From assembly GCA_963576725.1 (NCBI GenBank), contig OY755244.1:38671855-38735854 (forward strand): a stretch of 64,000 nucleotides of DNA. The letters run 5' to 3'. The translations under genes were made by a program, and so were the position numbers. The notes below the pieces were generated by a model that searched no databases, was not told the DNA's origin, and worked only from the letters and a program-made list of their open reading frames with translations. The DNA comes from Azorinus chamasolen (taxonomy: Eukaryota; Mollusca; Bivalvia; Cardiida; Solecurtidae). Below are positions 52,533 to 63,562 of this stretch, piece after piece (position 1 is the first letter of the stretch; each line of letters starts with the position of its first letter).

Positions 52533-52732
52533 TTAACCCTTTCTCTGTTCTATGTGTATTACGATTATTCATGGCCAAAATAGTTATAATGAAACATGGA
52601 AGATGGACAATCGTAGTCATTTTAGAAACTTAAGAATCGGATCTATAAGACTCCTTTTGCAAACAGAGCAGGCCCTGGTGAGATGACTCACGTAGGATGC
52701 TTGAAAAAAATACGTTTGAAGGAAAGAGTTAA
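52533..52732. mobile_element. Family B-variant TTAA MITE, hairpin partly lost
   Basis: TTAACCCTTTCTCTGTTCTA to TGAAGGAAAGAGTTAA. Shares TATTCATGGCCAAAATAGTT and AATGAAACATGGAAGATGGA with 55225-55471 and 62830-63086, defining a sub-family. Confidence 0.75.
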
Positions 52733-53289
52733 TGCAATAGCTATCTTGTGTATCAAGCTGTTATCGAATATGCGACATATTTAAATATACGTGCATGTGG
52801 ATGTACAGTATGTAAAACGGCTTATAAGGCAAATGATGTTGCGTTTTAAGTTTGCTTTAGTATGTATTCAAAATTAAACTACGTACATTTTGTACACACA
52901 AATCCATGAAAATACGTTAATGTTACTATAATGACACGTGTTTGTTTGAGCTATAAGGATCATGCTTTTGTATTAATTATAGAGGAATATATACACATCT
53001 ATAGAATGCAGTGTATTGGAGTATTTAGGTATCTATTGCATGGTTATTGTGTATGGAAAACATATAGACACACTAGCATGGAATTATGAGGAAACGTACG
53101 TTATTGCAAGAATATGTAAAATGAAACAAACAGTAAAATAAACCTAAACAGGACTTTTTATGAAGGAGAATTTAAGCCTTTTTATGCCGATGTCTCATTT
53201 GCTAACTTTCCGTATGACTTTATGATTTAATGACATCATATGTATTTAAGACCGGCACCGACACTGATTCGAACGTCCGTTCGTTTAGT

Positions 53290-53489
53290 GAGGTTTTATT
53301 GTACTCGTATTTAAGGGTCCACTGTTGTGTCAGAAAGTTGTACAACTATGTATAAAACAATATAGATGCTGCAAGATTTCACAAACAATGAGGTTTTATT
53401 GTACTCGTATTTAAGGGTCAACTGTTGTGTCAGAAAGTTATACAACTATGTATAAAACAATATAGATGCTGCAAGATTTCACAAACAAT
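53290..53489. repeat. 100-bp tandem duplication
   Basis: GAGGTTTTATTGTACTCGTA to TTTCACAAACAAT occurs at 53290-53389 and again at 53390-53489 with only two or three differences. It is recent. Confidence 0.92.
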
Positions 53490-53548
53490 GAAGATCGTGT
53501 TCTCTGGTTTACATTGCCTGCATTTTGCGGTAAGGTAAACCTTCTCAT

Positions 53549-53914
53549 ACAGTGCTCCCTCCCTACAACGACCCTCTCAATAACGATTCCCTCCTTACAA
53601 CAACGCATGTCACTGTTTCCGAAACAACAAGGCCCCAGAAACAACTTTTTTCCATCGTATTTTCTTTATGCCTCCATCAAACCCTATGTTGTGACCACTC
53701 TTTAGAATCGTCACAAAGTGACGATTCTAAAGAGTGGTCACAACATAGGGTTTGATTAAGGCATAACGGTTTTAGTTCTCGAAATACACCTAATCTGGGG
53801 ATTTGCAAACAAGCTAGTTATGTTTGATTTTCCCTCCCCATAACAACTCCCTCTGAACAACACATACACTCTTCGTATCCCAAAGGGTGTCGTTGTAGAG
53901 AGGGAACACTGTAT
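53549..53914. mobile_element. Family I TA MITE with long internal hairpin
   Basis: Ends ACAGTGCTCCCTCCCTACAA and TTGTAGAGAGGGAACACTGT are inverted. Positions 53682-53757 are a near-perfect palindrome (AAACCCTATGTTGTGACCAC, core CGTCACAAAGTGACG). No ORF of note. Confidence 0.85.
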
Positions 53915-53956
53915 TGCTGTTGATCGGTGTATTGGTCTAATTATGATGTATAAAGG

Positions 53957-54125
53957 CACTGAGGTCCAGATATGACGCAAAAATTAAAACATATTTTCAT
54001 GAATAATTTCGTTATGTCTCTTACCCTATGTTGTGACCACTCTTTAGAATCTAAAGAGTGGTCACAACATAGGGTTTGGTGGAGAAATGACGAGTTCAAT
54101 ACTTGCGTTTATCCGTTGCTCTCAA
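53957..54125 (+). repeat. Family I repeat, copy 3
   Basis: GAGGTCCAGATATGACGC, AAAATTAAAACAT, hairpin CCCTATGTTGTGACCACTCT with its mirror, then GACGAGTTCAATACTTGCG and TTATCCGTTGCTCTC. This is the copy that matches the sequence at the broken end of GBP exon 4. Confidence 0.7.
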
Positions 54126-54131
54126 TGCATG

Positions 54132-54334
54132 TTCAGTAAAACCTCTCTATAACGGTCACTAGATTGTGTTAATTAGTTGGTATTTAGGGCAGGTGGCTGC
54201 TTAAAACAATGTGAAAGTAAAACAGAACGCTCCTACAGGAGCGCTCTGTTTTACTTTCACCTTGCTTTAAGCAGATACCTGCCTTCAACCTATTTTATGT
54301 AATTTAGTGGCCGTTATTGAGCGGTTTTGCTGTA
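54132..54334. mobile_element. Family E TA MITE
   Basis: TTCAGTAAAACCTCTCTATA to TTGAGCGGTTTTGCTGTA. Core AACGCTCCTACAGGAGCGCT. Confidence 0.88.
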
Positions 54335-54384
54335 TAAGATGATATGCAAAATTACATTTTGTTAATTTTCCACGACATTTACTG

Positions 54385-54605
54385 TTACCCAGTTAGCTCA
54401 GTTGGTGGTGTGGTTGTTTACAGGGTGCTTGATACCAGTAGTGCTGTACTTCAAGTTCAGCGTATGAGATTGGTGCTAGGGCTTGACCTCGTATCAGGAA
54501 ACTGGGACTGTATGTGGGATAAAATCCTTCCGTATACTAGGGCTTTACTCCAAACTTGCCCCAGACCAGGCAGCTCCTGTATGTACTGTCTGAGCAAGGT
54601 ATATA
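54385..54605 (+). mobile_element. tRNA-derived SINE, decayed
   Basis: ACCCAGTTAGCTCAGTTGGT matches a tRNA A-box region; the B box (TCAAGTTCAGC) is degenerate. GGTGCTAGGGCTTGACCTCG and CAGGCAGCTCCTGTATG lie in the body. The open frame across it is incidental. Confidence 0.5.
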
Positions 54606-54689
54606 GTATATATTTTTGCATAATGCCATTACAAATATTCCACTATTCATTATTCAATACGTCGGCTTTTGAATATGCATGAGATAAAA

Positions 54690-55090
54690 GGTTAAAAACC
54701 GTGTTTTTCCCAGTTCTCTGTTCGGACGTTCATTAGTCATAGATGATAAAGTACGAATGTTAAACAACCGACCGGAACAATACCCATTCTATATGTGTTG
54801 CTGTGCTGAATACTTTGTAACCTGTGCAAGCAGTTTGAAACGAGATGGACGCCTGGTACAGTGTCAGAATCTGAACCATTTAATACTCTAATTAGAATAG
54901 TGAATTATGAACATTTGAAAGTATTTGTTTTAGAAAAACGCAAACTATCTTCATTTTCGTAATTAAATATTCATTTTGTGCACTTTTATATATCAAAATA
55001 CTAGCATTGAATAAAAATGAAAATGTCGAAGTGTTATTAGTATAATATTACCTCTTCATGAAATATACTTGTCAACGTATACATCATAAC
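54690..55090. other. Intergenic spacer, nothing recognised
   Basis: No feature that I can support. Confidence 0.5.
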
Positions 55091-55094
55091 CTGC

Positions 55095-55215
55095 CTTAAG
55101 CGGCCATAAATATATGTCTAGGTATAGGTATGTAATGCATATGGTGTCTTAATGCAGGGCAAAAGTAATGCAGAAAGCTCCCATAGGGCATTACCCTTGC
55201 CCTGTGTTAAGGAAT
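55095..55215. repeat. Family H core, decayed
   Basis: TCTTAATGCAGGGCAAAAGT, AATGCAGAAAGCTCCCATAG and GCATTACCCTTGCCCTG are the arms. Confidence 0.6.
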
Positions 55216-55224
55216 CACGCTCCT

Positions 55225-55471
55225 TCCCCTTTCCCTGTTCTGTGTTAATTCAAATTTCAATTCCTACTGTATATTCATGGACAAAATAGTTATAATGAAA
55301 TATGGTAGGTGGAACATTGTAGTTATGTTTGAAAGTAAAGAAACAGATATATCAAACTCCATTGACTAAGAGAGCAGACCCTAAGCAAACGGCTCCTGTA
55401 GGAGCCGTCCGATCTGAGTCTACTCTGTTTGCAAATGCGTGAAAATGCGTTTATCTGAAGGAAAGGGTTAT
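55225..55471. mobile_element. Family B-variant TTAA MITE
   Basis: CCCTTTCCCTGTTCTGTG at the left and CTGAAGGAAAGGGTTAT at the right; core CGGCTCCTGTAGGAGCCG. Left TTAA lost. Confidence 0.8.
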
Positions 55472-55479
55472 AACATTAT

Positions 55480-56195
55480 GTCACAACAAACATATGCCGT
55501 TACATACCAACGACGTTATGTACAAGAAATTAAATATGCTTGCTTTTTAACGTTCGTCCTGCCGGCATGGAAGGGAGATCATACAATGTGCTTTATGTTC
55601 AGTTCAAATTGAATTATTCCCCTTGCAGTGAAGGGTTTAACGTATTTATCCTGGTTAAATGTATTATCATGTTTGTTTTCTTTCTCTGTTTATTTTCTCT
55701 TTTTATCATTATTTTAAACTTCTCATCACCATACCCTTTCAAAATCAAAGTCGTTAGTATTATGACTTAATATAACTCGAAAACATTCAAGGAAATAGCA
55801 ATCATGTGTTCTTAATGATACTGTCTGGTAAAGTAACGGATTTATCCTACATGACAGCTAATCGCATATCCACTTTAAAAATTTCTTTGACATCCTATAT
55901 TTTAACATGTTGCTAAAGACATTCATCCCTTCCGGGATAAGCATGTTTTGACTGTCTATCTGTCCGCCCATCCACTAATCTGCACTTTAGTCTACGTCTG
56001 CCTGTCTAACTGAAAGCTGCATTGTTCACAGAAGTGGTCAGTAATGACATAACTTATGCATACTATTGGTGCATTATGTTCAAACTATATTTGGTGGAGT
56101 AATGGTTATTTTAATTCCATACATTTAATATGCATATACGGTATATATTATTTGACAGTAATGCATTATCACACCTTTGAAGAGCAATGCCACAG
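55480..56195. other. Intergenic spacer, nothing recognised
   Basis: Contains a 76-codon hydrophobic open frame (55540-55770) without supporting signals; no repeat family seen. Confidence 0.5.
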
Positions 56196-56199
56196 TGAC

Positions 56200-56338
56200 A
56201 TCATGAATATTCTTATAACACAGCATATGTGCACAGGATAGTGTAGTTCATAATCAAACAGAACAAACCCTAGTGTCTCATCTAAGTGTACTTTGTTTGC
56301 AAAGAGGTGGAAAAGCGTAAATATGAGGGAAATAGTTA
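56200..56338. repeat. Family B fragment
   Basis: ATAATCAAACAGAACAAACC, GTACTTTGTTTGCAAAGAGG and AATATGAGGGAAATAGTTA. Confidence 0.6.
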
Positions 56339-56414
56339 GAGTTTGGCATAGGGAGCACATTGTGCCTCGCCCCAGACGTCGTCTACATCATCATTCCATA
56401 TGTTCTGGATGTTT

Positions 56415-56563
56415 TGTCTACGAAAGAAACTATAGAATTAAATCTATGTTTTATCATAAGCACACCGAGCAGACCCTGACCAGACGGCTCCTATAGGATC
56501 CGTCTAGTCTGGATATTCTCTGTTTGCAAAGGCGTAGACATGCGTATTTATGGAGTAAATTGT
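56415..56563. repeat. Family B fragment, right half
   Basis: TATCATAAGCACACCGAGCA to TTATGGAGTAAATTGT; core GACGGCTCCTATAGGATCCG. Confidence 0.7.
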
Positions 56564-56618
56564 CATATAGCCATGCATGCATCCTTGTTTAAAAAATCTT
56601 AAGTAAAGGGTTCAGTTT

Positions 56619-56868
56619 TTAACCCTTGTCTTGCTGAATTTTAAAATACATTTCTCCTTCTTTACCCATGCCCTGTTGTATAATTACATATATCTTCACT
56701 GTGTACAAGTATTTCGCTGTGCAATCACTGCTGTGGAGTGCACTGGTTGCATAATCAACTTGTAAATAGTGCAGACCCTGATGAGACAGCTCCTGCAGGA
56801 GCTGTCTCATCTGGGTCTTCACTATTTACAGGTAGGTATATTGACGTGAATAGCAAGCGAATGGTTAA
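56619..56868 (-). mobile_element. Family C TTAA MITE, copy 8
   Basis: TTAACCCTTGTCTTGCTGAA to GCAAGCGAATGGTTAA. Core intact. Confidence 0.92.
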
Positions 56869-57124
56869 ACTCTAAGTATGAACAGCACTCTAAATGTCTA
56901 AATACAGAGGAAAAGTGTAAAATGAATAATGTTTTCCAGCAAATTGAGAACATCTAACGTTTCACTAAGTACGAATCTTAAACGTCTCATCATGTCCCAT
57001 AAGGCATATTGCTATATTTCCTTAATTTCAAAAGGCTAATTGAGAAATATTACCTTATAGTGTCAAAACAATTACAACTGAGATAATATTCCTGAATGTT
57101 CCAATACTAAGCAGACAGTTGGTT

Positions 57125-57226
57125 AACCTTTTACTCCATATATACGCATTTCTATGCCTTTGCAAATAGAGTAGACCTCGATCTAATTCTCGCTCGCTCT
57201 CTCTCTCTCTCCCGCCCTCTCTCTCA
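57125..57226. repeat. Truncated family B plus (CT)n
   Basis: TTAACCTTTTACTCCATATA and GCAAATAGAGTAGACCTCGA stop at a CTCTCTCT tract (57187-57226). Confidence 0.7.
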
Positions 57227-58019
57227 AGAAGAAGCAGAAAGAGAATATAGAAAATGGCTAGAATAAAGTGTTTGATACAAAAAAGAAAAAAAGGTCAGGC
57301 AAAGGGACATTTAGCTCAGAGTCCGACGACCATATATCGGACTTCTGTAAATAGTACAAGAAGGGTATTGGGGTTTCAGAATCCGACGACCTTATGTCGG
57401 ACTTCTGTTGCGAAAAGACACCAGTTTGAACAAAGGCGTCTGTATTGACAGTATGTCATTTGAAATCTCACATACAACAGGTACTTTACATACGAACATA
57501 GTTTTACTTTCAGCCGTTAAAGGTGTGAAAACTGCAGGTTAAAGATGTCGTAAAGCCATAAGGCCATGAGGTAATAATCACAAAAAATACTTTTCATAGT
57601 TTCAGTATTCATCAAAATTCACAAATCTTTGAAAACATGTAAATCATTCTGTATCGAATTCTATAAACGTATACAATTTATATTAAACCCTGAAAATACG
57701 TGTAGGCTTCACGATCACCCGCATGCTGTATGTTTAAATAAGTAGGGTTTCACCGTCTACATTGTTTACTTGAACCATGTTCTGTATTGAATCCCATTTC
57801 TCCGTTTTCACATTCTCCGCCATGTAACGACATTAACGCTTTGAATGCTGAAAAGGGGATTGACTCATCAGTATCTAGCAATAGAGTCCATTCTGTATGA
57901 AAAGGTATACATGTACGTGTTAATTCGGCAAAGGGTGCAGACCCTGAGCAGAGGGCACCTCCGGAATATGGATATGCACTGATCTTCTAAAAATTAAATG
58001 TAATAAACAATACTGTCAT

Positions 58020-58224
58020 GAAATATTATATACTTTAACAACATAGATATTACTGAAAGAAATAACAGACATCATGAATATTAATTACATGGAGTGTTAT
58101 GATAGCACATGGGCATAGAGATTTTAGCCATGGCTGAAATAGCAGAACCATATCCATAGTGTTCCTACAGGAGCCGTCTGTTTGCAAAGGCATAGAAAGG
58201 CATATTTATGGAGTGGAAGGTTAA
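58020..58224. mobile_element. Family B TTAA MITE, hairpin collapsed
   Basis: AATAACAGACATCATGAATA, TTAGCCATGGCTGAAAT, then one arm only of the core (GTTCCTACAGGAGCCGTCTG), ending TTTATGGAGTGGAAGGTTAA. Confidence 0.7.
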
Positions 58225-58299
58225 CCGTTGCTGATGAACCCGTCCTTCTAGGAGATATACATATCACTATTACAAACCAATCCAATATCATTTTGAGAG

Positions 58300-59115
58300 T
58301 GTTCTGCCATATTTATTATGTCAAATGACCTTATGCGTCATTATTGCATTATTACATGTTGCGTTGTTTAAAAATAAACCTATAAACGCAAAATGTATTA
58401 ATTTACTTTATGTATTGAACATCTTTAGAATAAATAAAACATGATGACTCTAGCAACATCTACACTCCATCCAGTACACTCTGATATGTTTCCTGTCGGC
58501 GAAATGAAAGTTTCGATTTTTGACCCTGTCCCCCTCCACTACACTTATCTCTGACCCTTGTGGTCAGAGAGGTTATATTATCGTTATATATCCGTGTTCG
58601 TATCGAAAGTCACAGATATAAAGTTGCATGGTATGAATCAGGTCCGTCTGAAAGTTTATTGCTTTTTGCGTCGTTATTACATTTTGCATTGGTTAAAATT
58701 AAGCCTATCTACGCAAAATGTAATAACGCAACATGTAATAATTTCCTTCATGATATCGAACTTCTCTAGAATAAGAAAAACATATTGACTCTAGCAATAT
58801 ATACTCTTCATCCAATGCACTTTCATATCGGCAAAATGAAATATTCGACTTAAAGACCCAGTCACTCTCTACTACCCCTTTCCCGGCTTTAGTGCTCTGA
58901 CAGGTTATCATTATAGATGTATATCCATTTCCCCTACGAATGTCACGGATATAAAGTTGTACGGTATGGATCAGGCCCATCACAGTTTATTACATTTTGC
59001 GTCGTTATTACATTTTGCGTTAACAGTTTTTTCCAGCATAATGTAATAAATCAAACGCATTTTGTAATAATTATTACATTTTGCGTCGTTTTTACATTTT
59101 GCATTGCAACAAAGG
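58300..59115. repeat. Family G repeat cluster, second site
   Basis: Three units: 58320-58550, 58555-58850 and 58905-59115. ATTACATTTTGCGTCGTTAT and ACGCAAAATGTAATAACG recur; ATATAAAGTTGCATGGTATG and CTCTAGCAACATCTACACTC tie it to 13770-14275. Confidence 0.75.
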
Positions 59116-60239
59116 TATACTTTACGGTAGGACATATAAATGCTCAAAGTCTATTTTCATAAAAAATAGAAGTGGAAAAAATATTTACAGACAACATAAA
59201 TTAGCCGTTTTACATATCCATCAAGGTTGATTCTCCTTCAAGGAAACGATAGTTTGACAGATTGACAGGCACGTGGGTTGCTTGAATGTTCAGTGCTCCA
59301 CTTCTTAAGTCAGAGACTGGGTAATAGGGAAAGACCAGCATACGCCTAAATACATACAGTAGAACATGTCTAAAGGGGATGTCCCTGCATTTGACGCGTT
59401 TCAAAAACACCTAAAATATATAAAACTCGTTTGTTTATATGCTGAAAAGTAGTATACCGCAATAACATCCATCCAATTACCGTTTATAATGACAAAACAT
59501 CTATGTGTTTGATACCGCCGATCCCGATTTTACATCCCGATGTTTCAGTTTTATTCGGGTTGGGTTTTAGTTTCGTAACTGTTCGTCCCATTCGCGTTTC
59601 TCCGACCACTTCCGAGAAAAGCTATTACAGTAAAACGTCTCTATAACGACCAATAATTTGTGTTAATTTGTTGGTAATTAGGGCAGGTGGAGGTTTAAAG
59701 CAAGGTGAAGGTAAAACATAACGCTCCTATAGGAGCGTTCTGTTTTACTTTCAACGTGCTTTAAGCAACCACCTGCCTTTAACACAAAATACTTGGTGTA
59801 ATTTAATGGCCCTTATGCCTGGCGTCCACTAGAGCGCCAAGCCTTGCCGAAGGGTTGCCGAATAAATTTTGCTCGATTCGGGAACCATTCGGGATCAGCT
59901 TTGTATTCGGGGTCATTCGGCATGTATTCCGCAAGTATTCGGGAAGTGGCTTACGAAGCGTTGCGGAACAGACGCCGAAGCGATGCAGAATCATGCCGAA
60001 ACCTTGAGGATAACCTCCCGAATGCTTCCCGAATGGTCCCCGATCGTGCGGAAAGGTTGCGGAACCGTTGCAGAACATGCCGAAGGGATGCCGAATCGTT
60101 TCAGAAATAAGGCCGAAGGGTTGCCGAATTGAGAGTCTGGGAATATAACGATGTCGCATTTTTGTGTTTTGTAATGGAAAAGATGTCTCGTTGGAGTGGA
60201 AAAGATGCCCCCCACACACACACACACACTTATATCTAG

Positions 60240-61130
60240 ACTAGATTAATTCGGATGGAGCGGATGGTTACCTCCAGCTCCCAACACCTAATGGGTAGTG
60301 GATCGGAGTACATGGCACCATTATCATGTAATAAATACTGACAGTTCCTTTACGTCCGGATGAACCTTCTTATGCTTGCTTTATATTAATACATGTACCC
60401 TTTTTAAACTGTATATATTACATTCTTCTCCTCTCCATGCATGGTGTCGTACTATTTCAATATATGTTACTGCGGATTGCTTAAAACCTCTCATAATTAA
60501 TTAAGAAAGATTCATTTTCTATGTCAGTTCTTAACGACTATTATTCATGTATGTCTTTTTTCCATTTCATATCTTAATTTGCATCTAAAGATAGTTCTTA
60601 GGCTTCTATAGTACAAGTATAGATCCACTTACACATATCCATACTATATGCACACAGCCTTATACTACAAAATAAGTAAGTGTGTACATGAGAATTAATG
60701 TAAATAAATATTGACATTTATCTATTACAGCTATAGATGTGTTGCAAAATAACAAACTCTATGGACACTTTTTGGGTGGGTCAAACACGAATCCCTTTTT
60801 CAAATTCTCCACTCTTTGCAAGAGACAAATACACTCTTTGCTAATAAACTACTTGTAAAGGATACACACACATCTATATATTAATATTAATACAAACTCT
60901 GTAGACCCTGTTTGGGTGGAGCTCAAATACACTCTTAGCAAGTACTTGTGAAGAGCACACACAAACGTACGCACACACATACATCTACATATAAATGAGT
61001 CCCTCTCATGTGTTTTATTTGGGGTTTTTAAACAAAAACATAATTACGAGTAAAAGGAATGTATTATATATATACATGCTATTTTAAGCTATTTATAATA
61101 GGTAGCAAAAATGAGATGTGTAAAGAGGGG
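60240..61130. other. AT-rich middle of the family F element, nothing recognised
   Basis: ACACACAC-type tracts at 60211-60231 and 60955-60985; two near-similar blocks with TTTGGGTGG and ACTCTTTGC/ACTCTTAGC words (60765-60855 and 60905-60955). No ORF. Confidence 0.5.
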
Positions 61131-61137
61131 AGTAAAT

Positions 61138-61195
61138 GTACAGTCGGCTGAGCGGTCATTCGGACTGAAAGTAGACTATAACTAGGTACTTTTCT
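61138..61195 (+). repeat. SINE 3' fragment (family of 696-1004)
   Basis: CAGTCGGCTGAGCGGTCATT then CGGACTGAAAGTAG and TAGGTACTTTTC, matching the 3' end of the SINE at 696-1004 on the other strand. Confidence 0.75.
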
Positions 61196-62505
61196 TTTTT
61201 TTGTTATATTTTATAGCTATTCCTGTTCTTTATACACGCATTTTATCCATAGGTAGTTAGTAATGGAATGCATTTTATTAAGAAGCTATTGTTTTAGTCG
61301 ATAAATAACTTCTAGCTTATGGTAAATAAGCTGTTTTGTAACATCCGATTATAAGTAAAGTTTCTTGTATATTGTATTTTATATCTCGAAATCCCGTTCT
61401 TTTACAGATATAAGTTCTGCTGACATCAGCATCTTCTGAGACTATTCAAGCCCCAGTTTCACGAACATTCTTTAGTAATAACTTAGCTAAGCCTGTTACT
61501 TAAAAATATACCAGAGCATAAATTTTCATAAATTAGTGTTTATTTTGTAAAATCAAATTGTAAGACGTTTGTTTAATAGTCATTTAAAGAATACATATTG
61601 TATTTGATAATAATTGAGGGTAATCTAAATCAAAAACAGTATTTAAGAATGTGTAACAGACTGGATTTAATTAGATAGTTCATGCACAAAATGTTATTTT
61701 CTGCTTAAAAATATAACATAATGTCTATAAGGATTTTGCAAAAAATACTTCATATTAAGTATATGAATGGTTCATAATACATTCGGCATGGCTTCCGCGT
61801 GGGTTCGGGAACCCTTCCGCGTCTTCGGGAAGCATTCGGGAAGCCTTCGGGAAGCATTCTGCATCGATTCGGCATCATTCTTGAACCGCTCGGGGTGGAT
61901 AGGAGATCCCGAAGCCTTGCAGAATGACCCCGAATCTACCCCGAAGCCACCGCGAAGGGTTCCCGAACGTCCCGAAGGGTTCCAGAAGGGTTCCAGAAGG
62001 TCCCGAAGCCTTCCCGAATAAAAGATTCGGCGTCCAAATTTTAAAACTTTTAAAACTTGGATGCCGAATCTTTTTCGATCCCGATCAGTCCCCGAATCAT
62101 CCAGAATGGTTCCCGAAGGGTTCAAGAATGACGCGGAAGGGTTCCCGAACATCCCGAAGGCATGCCGAATCATCCAGAATCTGCGATATCCACATTCGGG
62201 AACCCTTCGGGAACCATTCGGCGTCCTAGTGGACGCCTGGTCTTATAGAGAGGTTTTACTGTACGTAAACAATGGAGGGATCGGGTGATCATCGGCAAAA
62301 CGCGGAAGATTTTAACGTCAAAGGCCGATAATATTCTGTTTTAGAACAAACATTATATGTATTGATGAAATCGGGTTATTTGTATCACAGAGGCATTTTT
62401 TTTTATAAATTCAAATTGGCAACCTTCATAATAATGATTGAGCATAACAAATACCAAGTTTTACGATATTATTCAAAATATGCGTTCATTGTAGGGACTT
62501 CCACT

Positions 62506-62756
62506 TTAACCCTTCGCTTGCTATTCACGTCAATATACCTACCTGTAAATAGTGAAGACCCAGATGAGACAGCTCCTGCAGGAGCTGTCTCATCAGGGTC
62601 TGCACTATTTACAAGTTGATTGCGCAACCAGTGCACTCCACAGCAGTGATTGCACAGCGAAATACTTGTACACAGTGAAGATATATGTAATTATACAACA
62701 GGGCATGGGTAAAGAAGGAGAAATTTATTTTAAAAGTTCAGCAAGCGAAGGGTTAA
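62506..62756 (+). mobile_element. Family C TTAA MITE, copy 9 (best ends)
   Basis: TTAACCCTTCGCTTGCT and AGCAAGCGAAGGGTTAA are a perfect 17-bp inverted terminal repeat including the TTAA. Core intact. Confidence 0.93.
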
Positions 62757-62829
62757 GCGGTTATGAAAAAAGAGGTATAATCTTTTCAAGCAGGTATAGG
62801 AACATTCTGTATTAAATTTTTTATCTGCA

Positions 62830-63086
62830 TTAAACCTTTCCGTGTTCTATGTTTATTCCAAATTTCAATAACTACTGAATATTGATGGACAAAATAGTTA
62901 AAATGAAATATGGAAAGTGGACAATTGTAGTCATTTTAGATAGAAAAGAAACGGTTATTTGAAACCCCATTAGCAAACAGAGCAGACCCTGATTAGACGG
63001 CTCCTATAGGAGCCGTCTGATCTGGGTCTACTCTGTTTGCAAATGCGTGAAAACACGATGAGGGAAAATATGAGGGAAAGGATTAA
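62830..63086 (+). mobile_element. Family B-variant TTAA MITE
   Basis: TTAAACCTTTCCGTGTTCTA to GAGGGAAAGGATTAA. The hairpin GCAAACAGAGCAGACCCTGA to GGTCTACTCTGTTTGC is perfect at the core (CTCCTATAGGAG at 63001-63012). Confidence 0.88.
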
Positions 63087-63252
63087 GCAATTACCTGCCG
63101 TTTAAGACTCCAATGCTCAATAAGTGAAAGTCCGCTTAAGGTGGATGCTAACAGCTTAAATCCGGATGAGATGCCGGGAAAAGCTCATGTAAAGGTTCAA
63201 TCGAGCCTATTATATCAAAGTTGTCTTATTGCTAAACATGAATGAAATTACT

Positions 63253-63490
63253 TTAATCCTTTCGCTGCAAATGGTGAATATGTTATTAACTTTTAGCCTT
63301 TATGGGTGTATACCTTTGCAAATAGCTTGGATCCAGATGAGACGCCGAGTAACTCGGCGTCTCATCAGGATCCAAGCTGTTTATTATCCTGATTGCCTTT
63401 TGGTAGACAAATTGATTATAGCTTGAATTTTGAAAATGTAGCAGGTGAAACATACTACAAAAATAATTTGCTCAGCAGGCTAAAAGTTAA
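63253..63490 (+). mobile_element. Family A TTAA MITE
   Basis: TTAATCCTTTCGCTGCAAAT to GCAGGCTAAAAGTTAA. Hairpin 63317-63382 with core GACGCCGAGTAACTCGGCGT. Confidence 0.88.
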
Positions 63491-63494
63491 CTAA

Positions 63495-63562
63495 GCAAAC
63501 AGTTTGGATTCAAATTAGACATCAATTTACTCAGCGTCAAATCTGGATCGAAACTGTTTGAT
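63495..63562. repeat. Family A-type hairpin
   Basis: AAGCAAACAGTTTGGATTCA to GATCGAAACTGTTTGA, core decayed (ATCAATTTACTCAGCGTC). Confidence 0.65.

Larger units (their letters stand above)
59816..62242. mobile_element. Family F element: 2.4-kb TIR element with CCGAA-rich arms
   Basis: Target duplication TTA (59813-59815 and 62243-62245). Ends TGCCTGGCGTCCACTAG and, on the other strand, GACCAGGCGTCCACTAG. The left arm (59840-60130) and right arm (61780-62220) are packed with CCGAA and TTCGG words at spacings near 10-20 bp, in both orientations. AGATTCGGCGTCCAA and TTGGATGCCGAATCT form a 58-bp palindrome at 62020-62077. The middle (60235-61780) is AT-rich with no transposase frame. A TTA target of three bases and TIRs point to PIF/Harbinger-like non-autonomous elements; this is an inference. 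Confidence 0.8.
59626..62263. mobile_element. Family E TA MITE split by the family F element
   Basis: The left part 59626-59815 begins TACAGTAAAACGTCTCTATA and runs through core CGCTCCTATAGGAGCG to TAATTTAATGGCCCTTA. The right end TTATAGAGAGGTTTTACTGT resumes at 62243. Joining them gives a normal family E end, so everything between is an insertion. Confidence 0.9.

Noticed and set aside
54344..54682. A 112-codon open frame
   Set aside because: It overlaps a tRNA-derived SINE and a decayed hairpin; no splice or family support.
57254..57448. A basic 64-codon open frame
   Set aside because: It contains two copies of a short repeat (TCCGACGACC...TCGGACTTCTG), and no gene signal surrounds it.
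59803..60227. Overlapping open frames of 78-140 codons
   Set aside because: They come from the CCGAA-rich left arm of the family F element, open in several frames at once.
61772..62229. Overlapping open frames of 84-133 codons
   Set aside because: Same cause in the right arm of the family F element.
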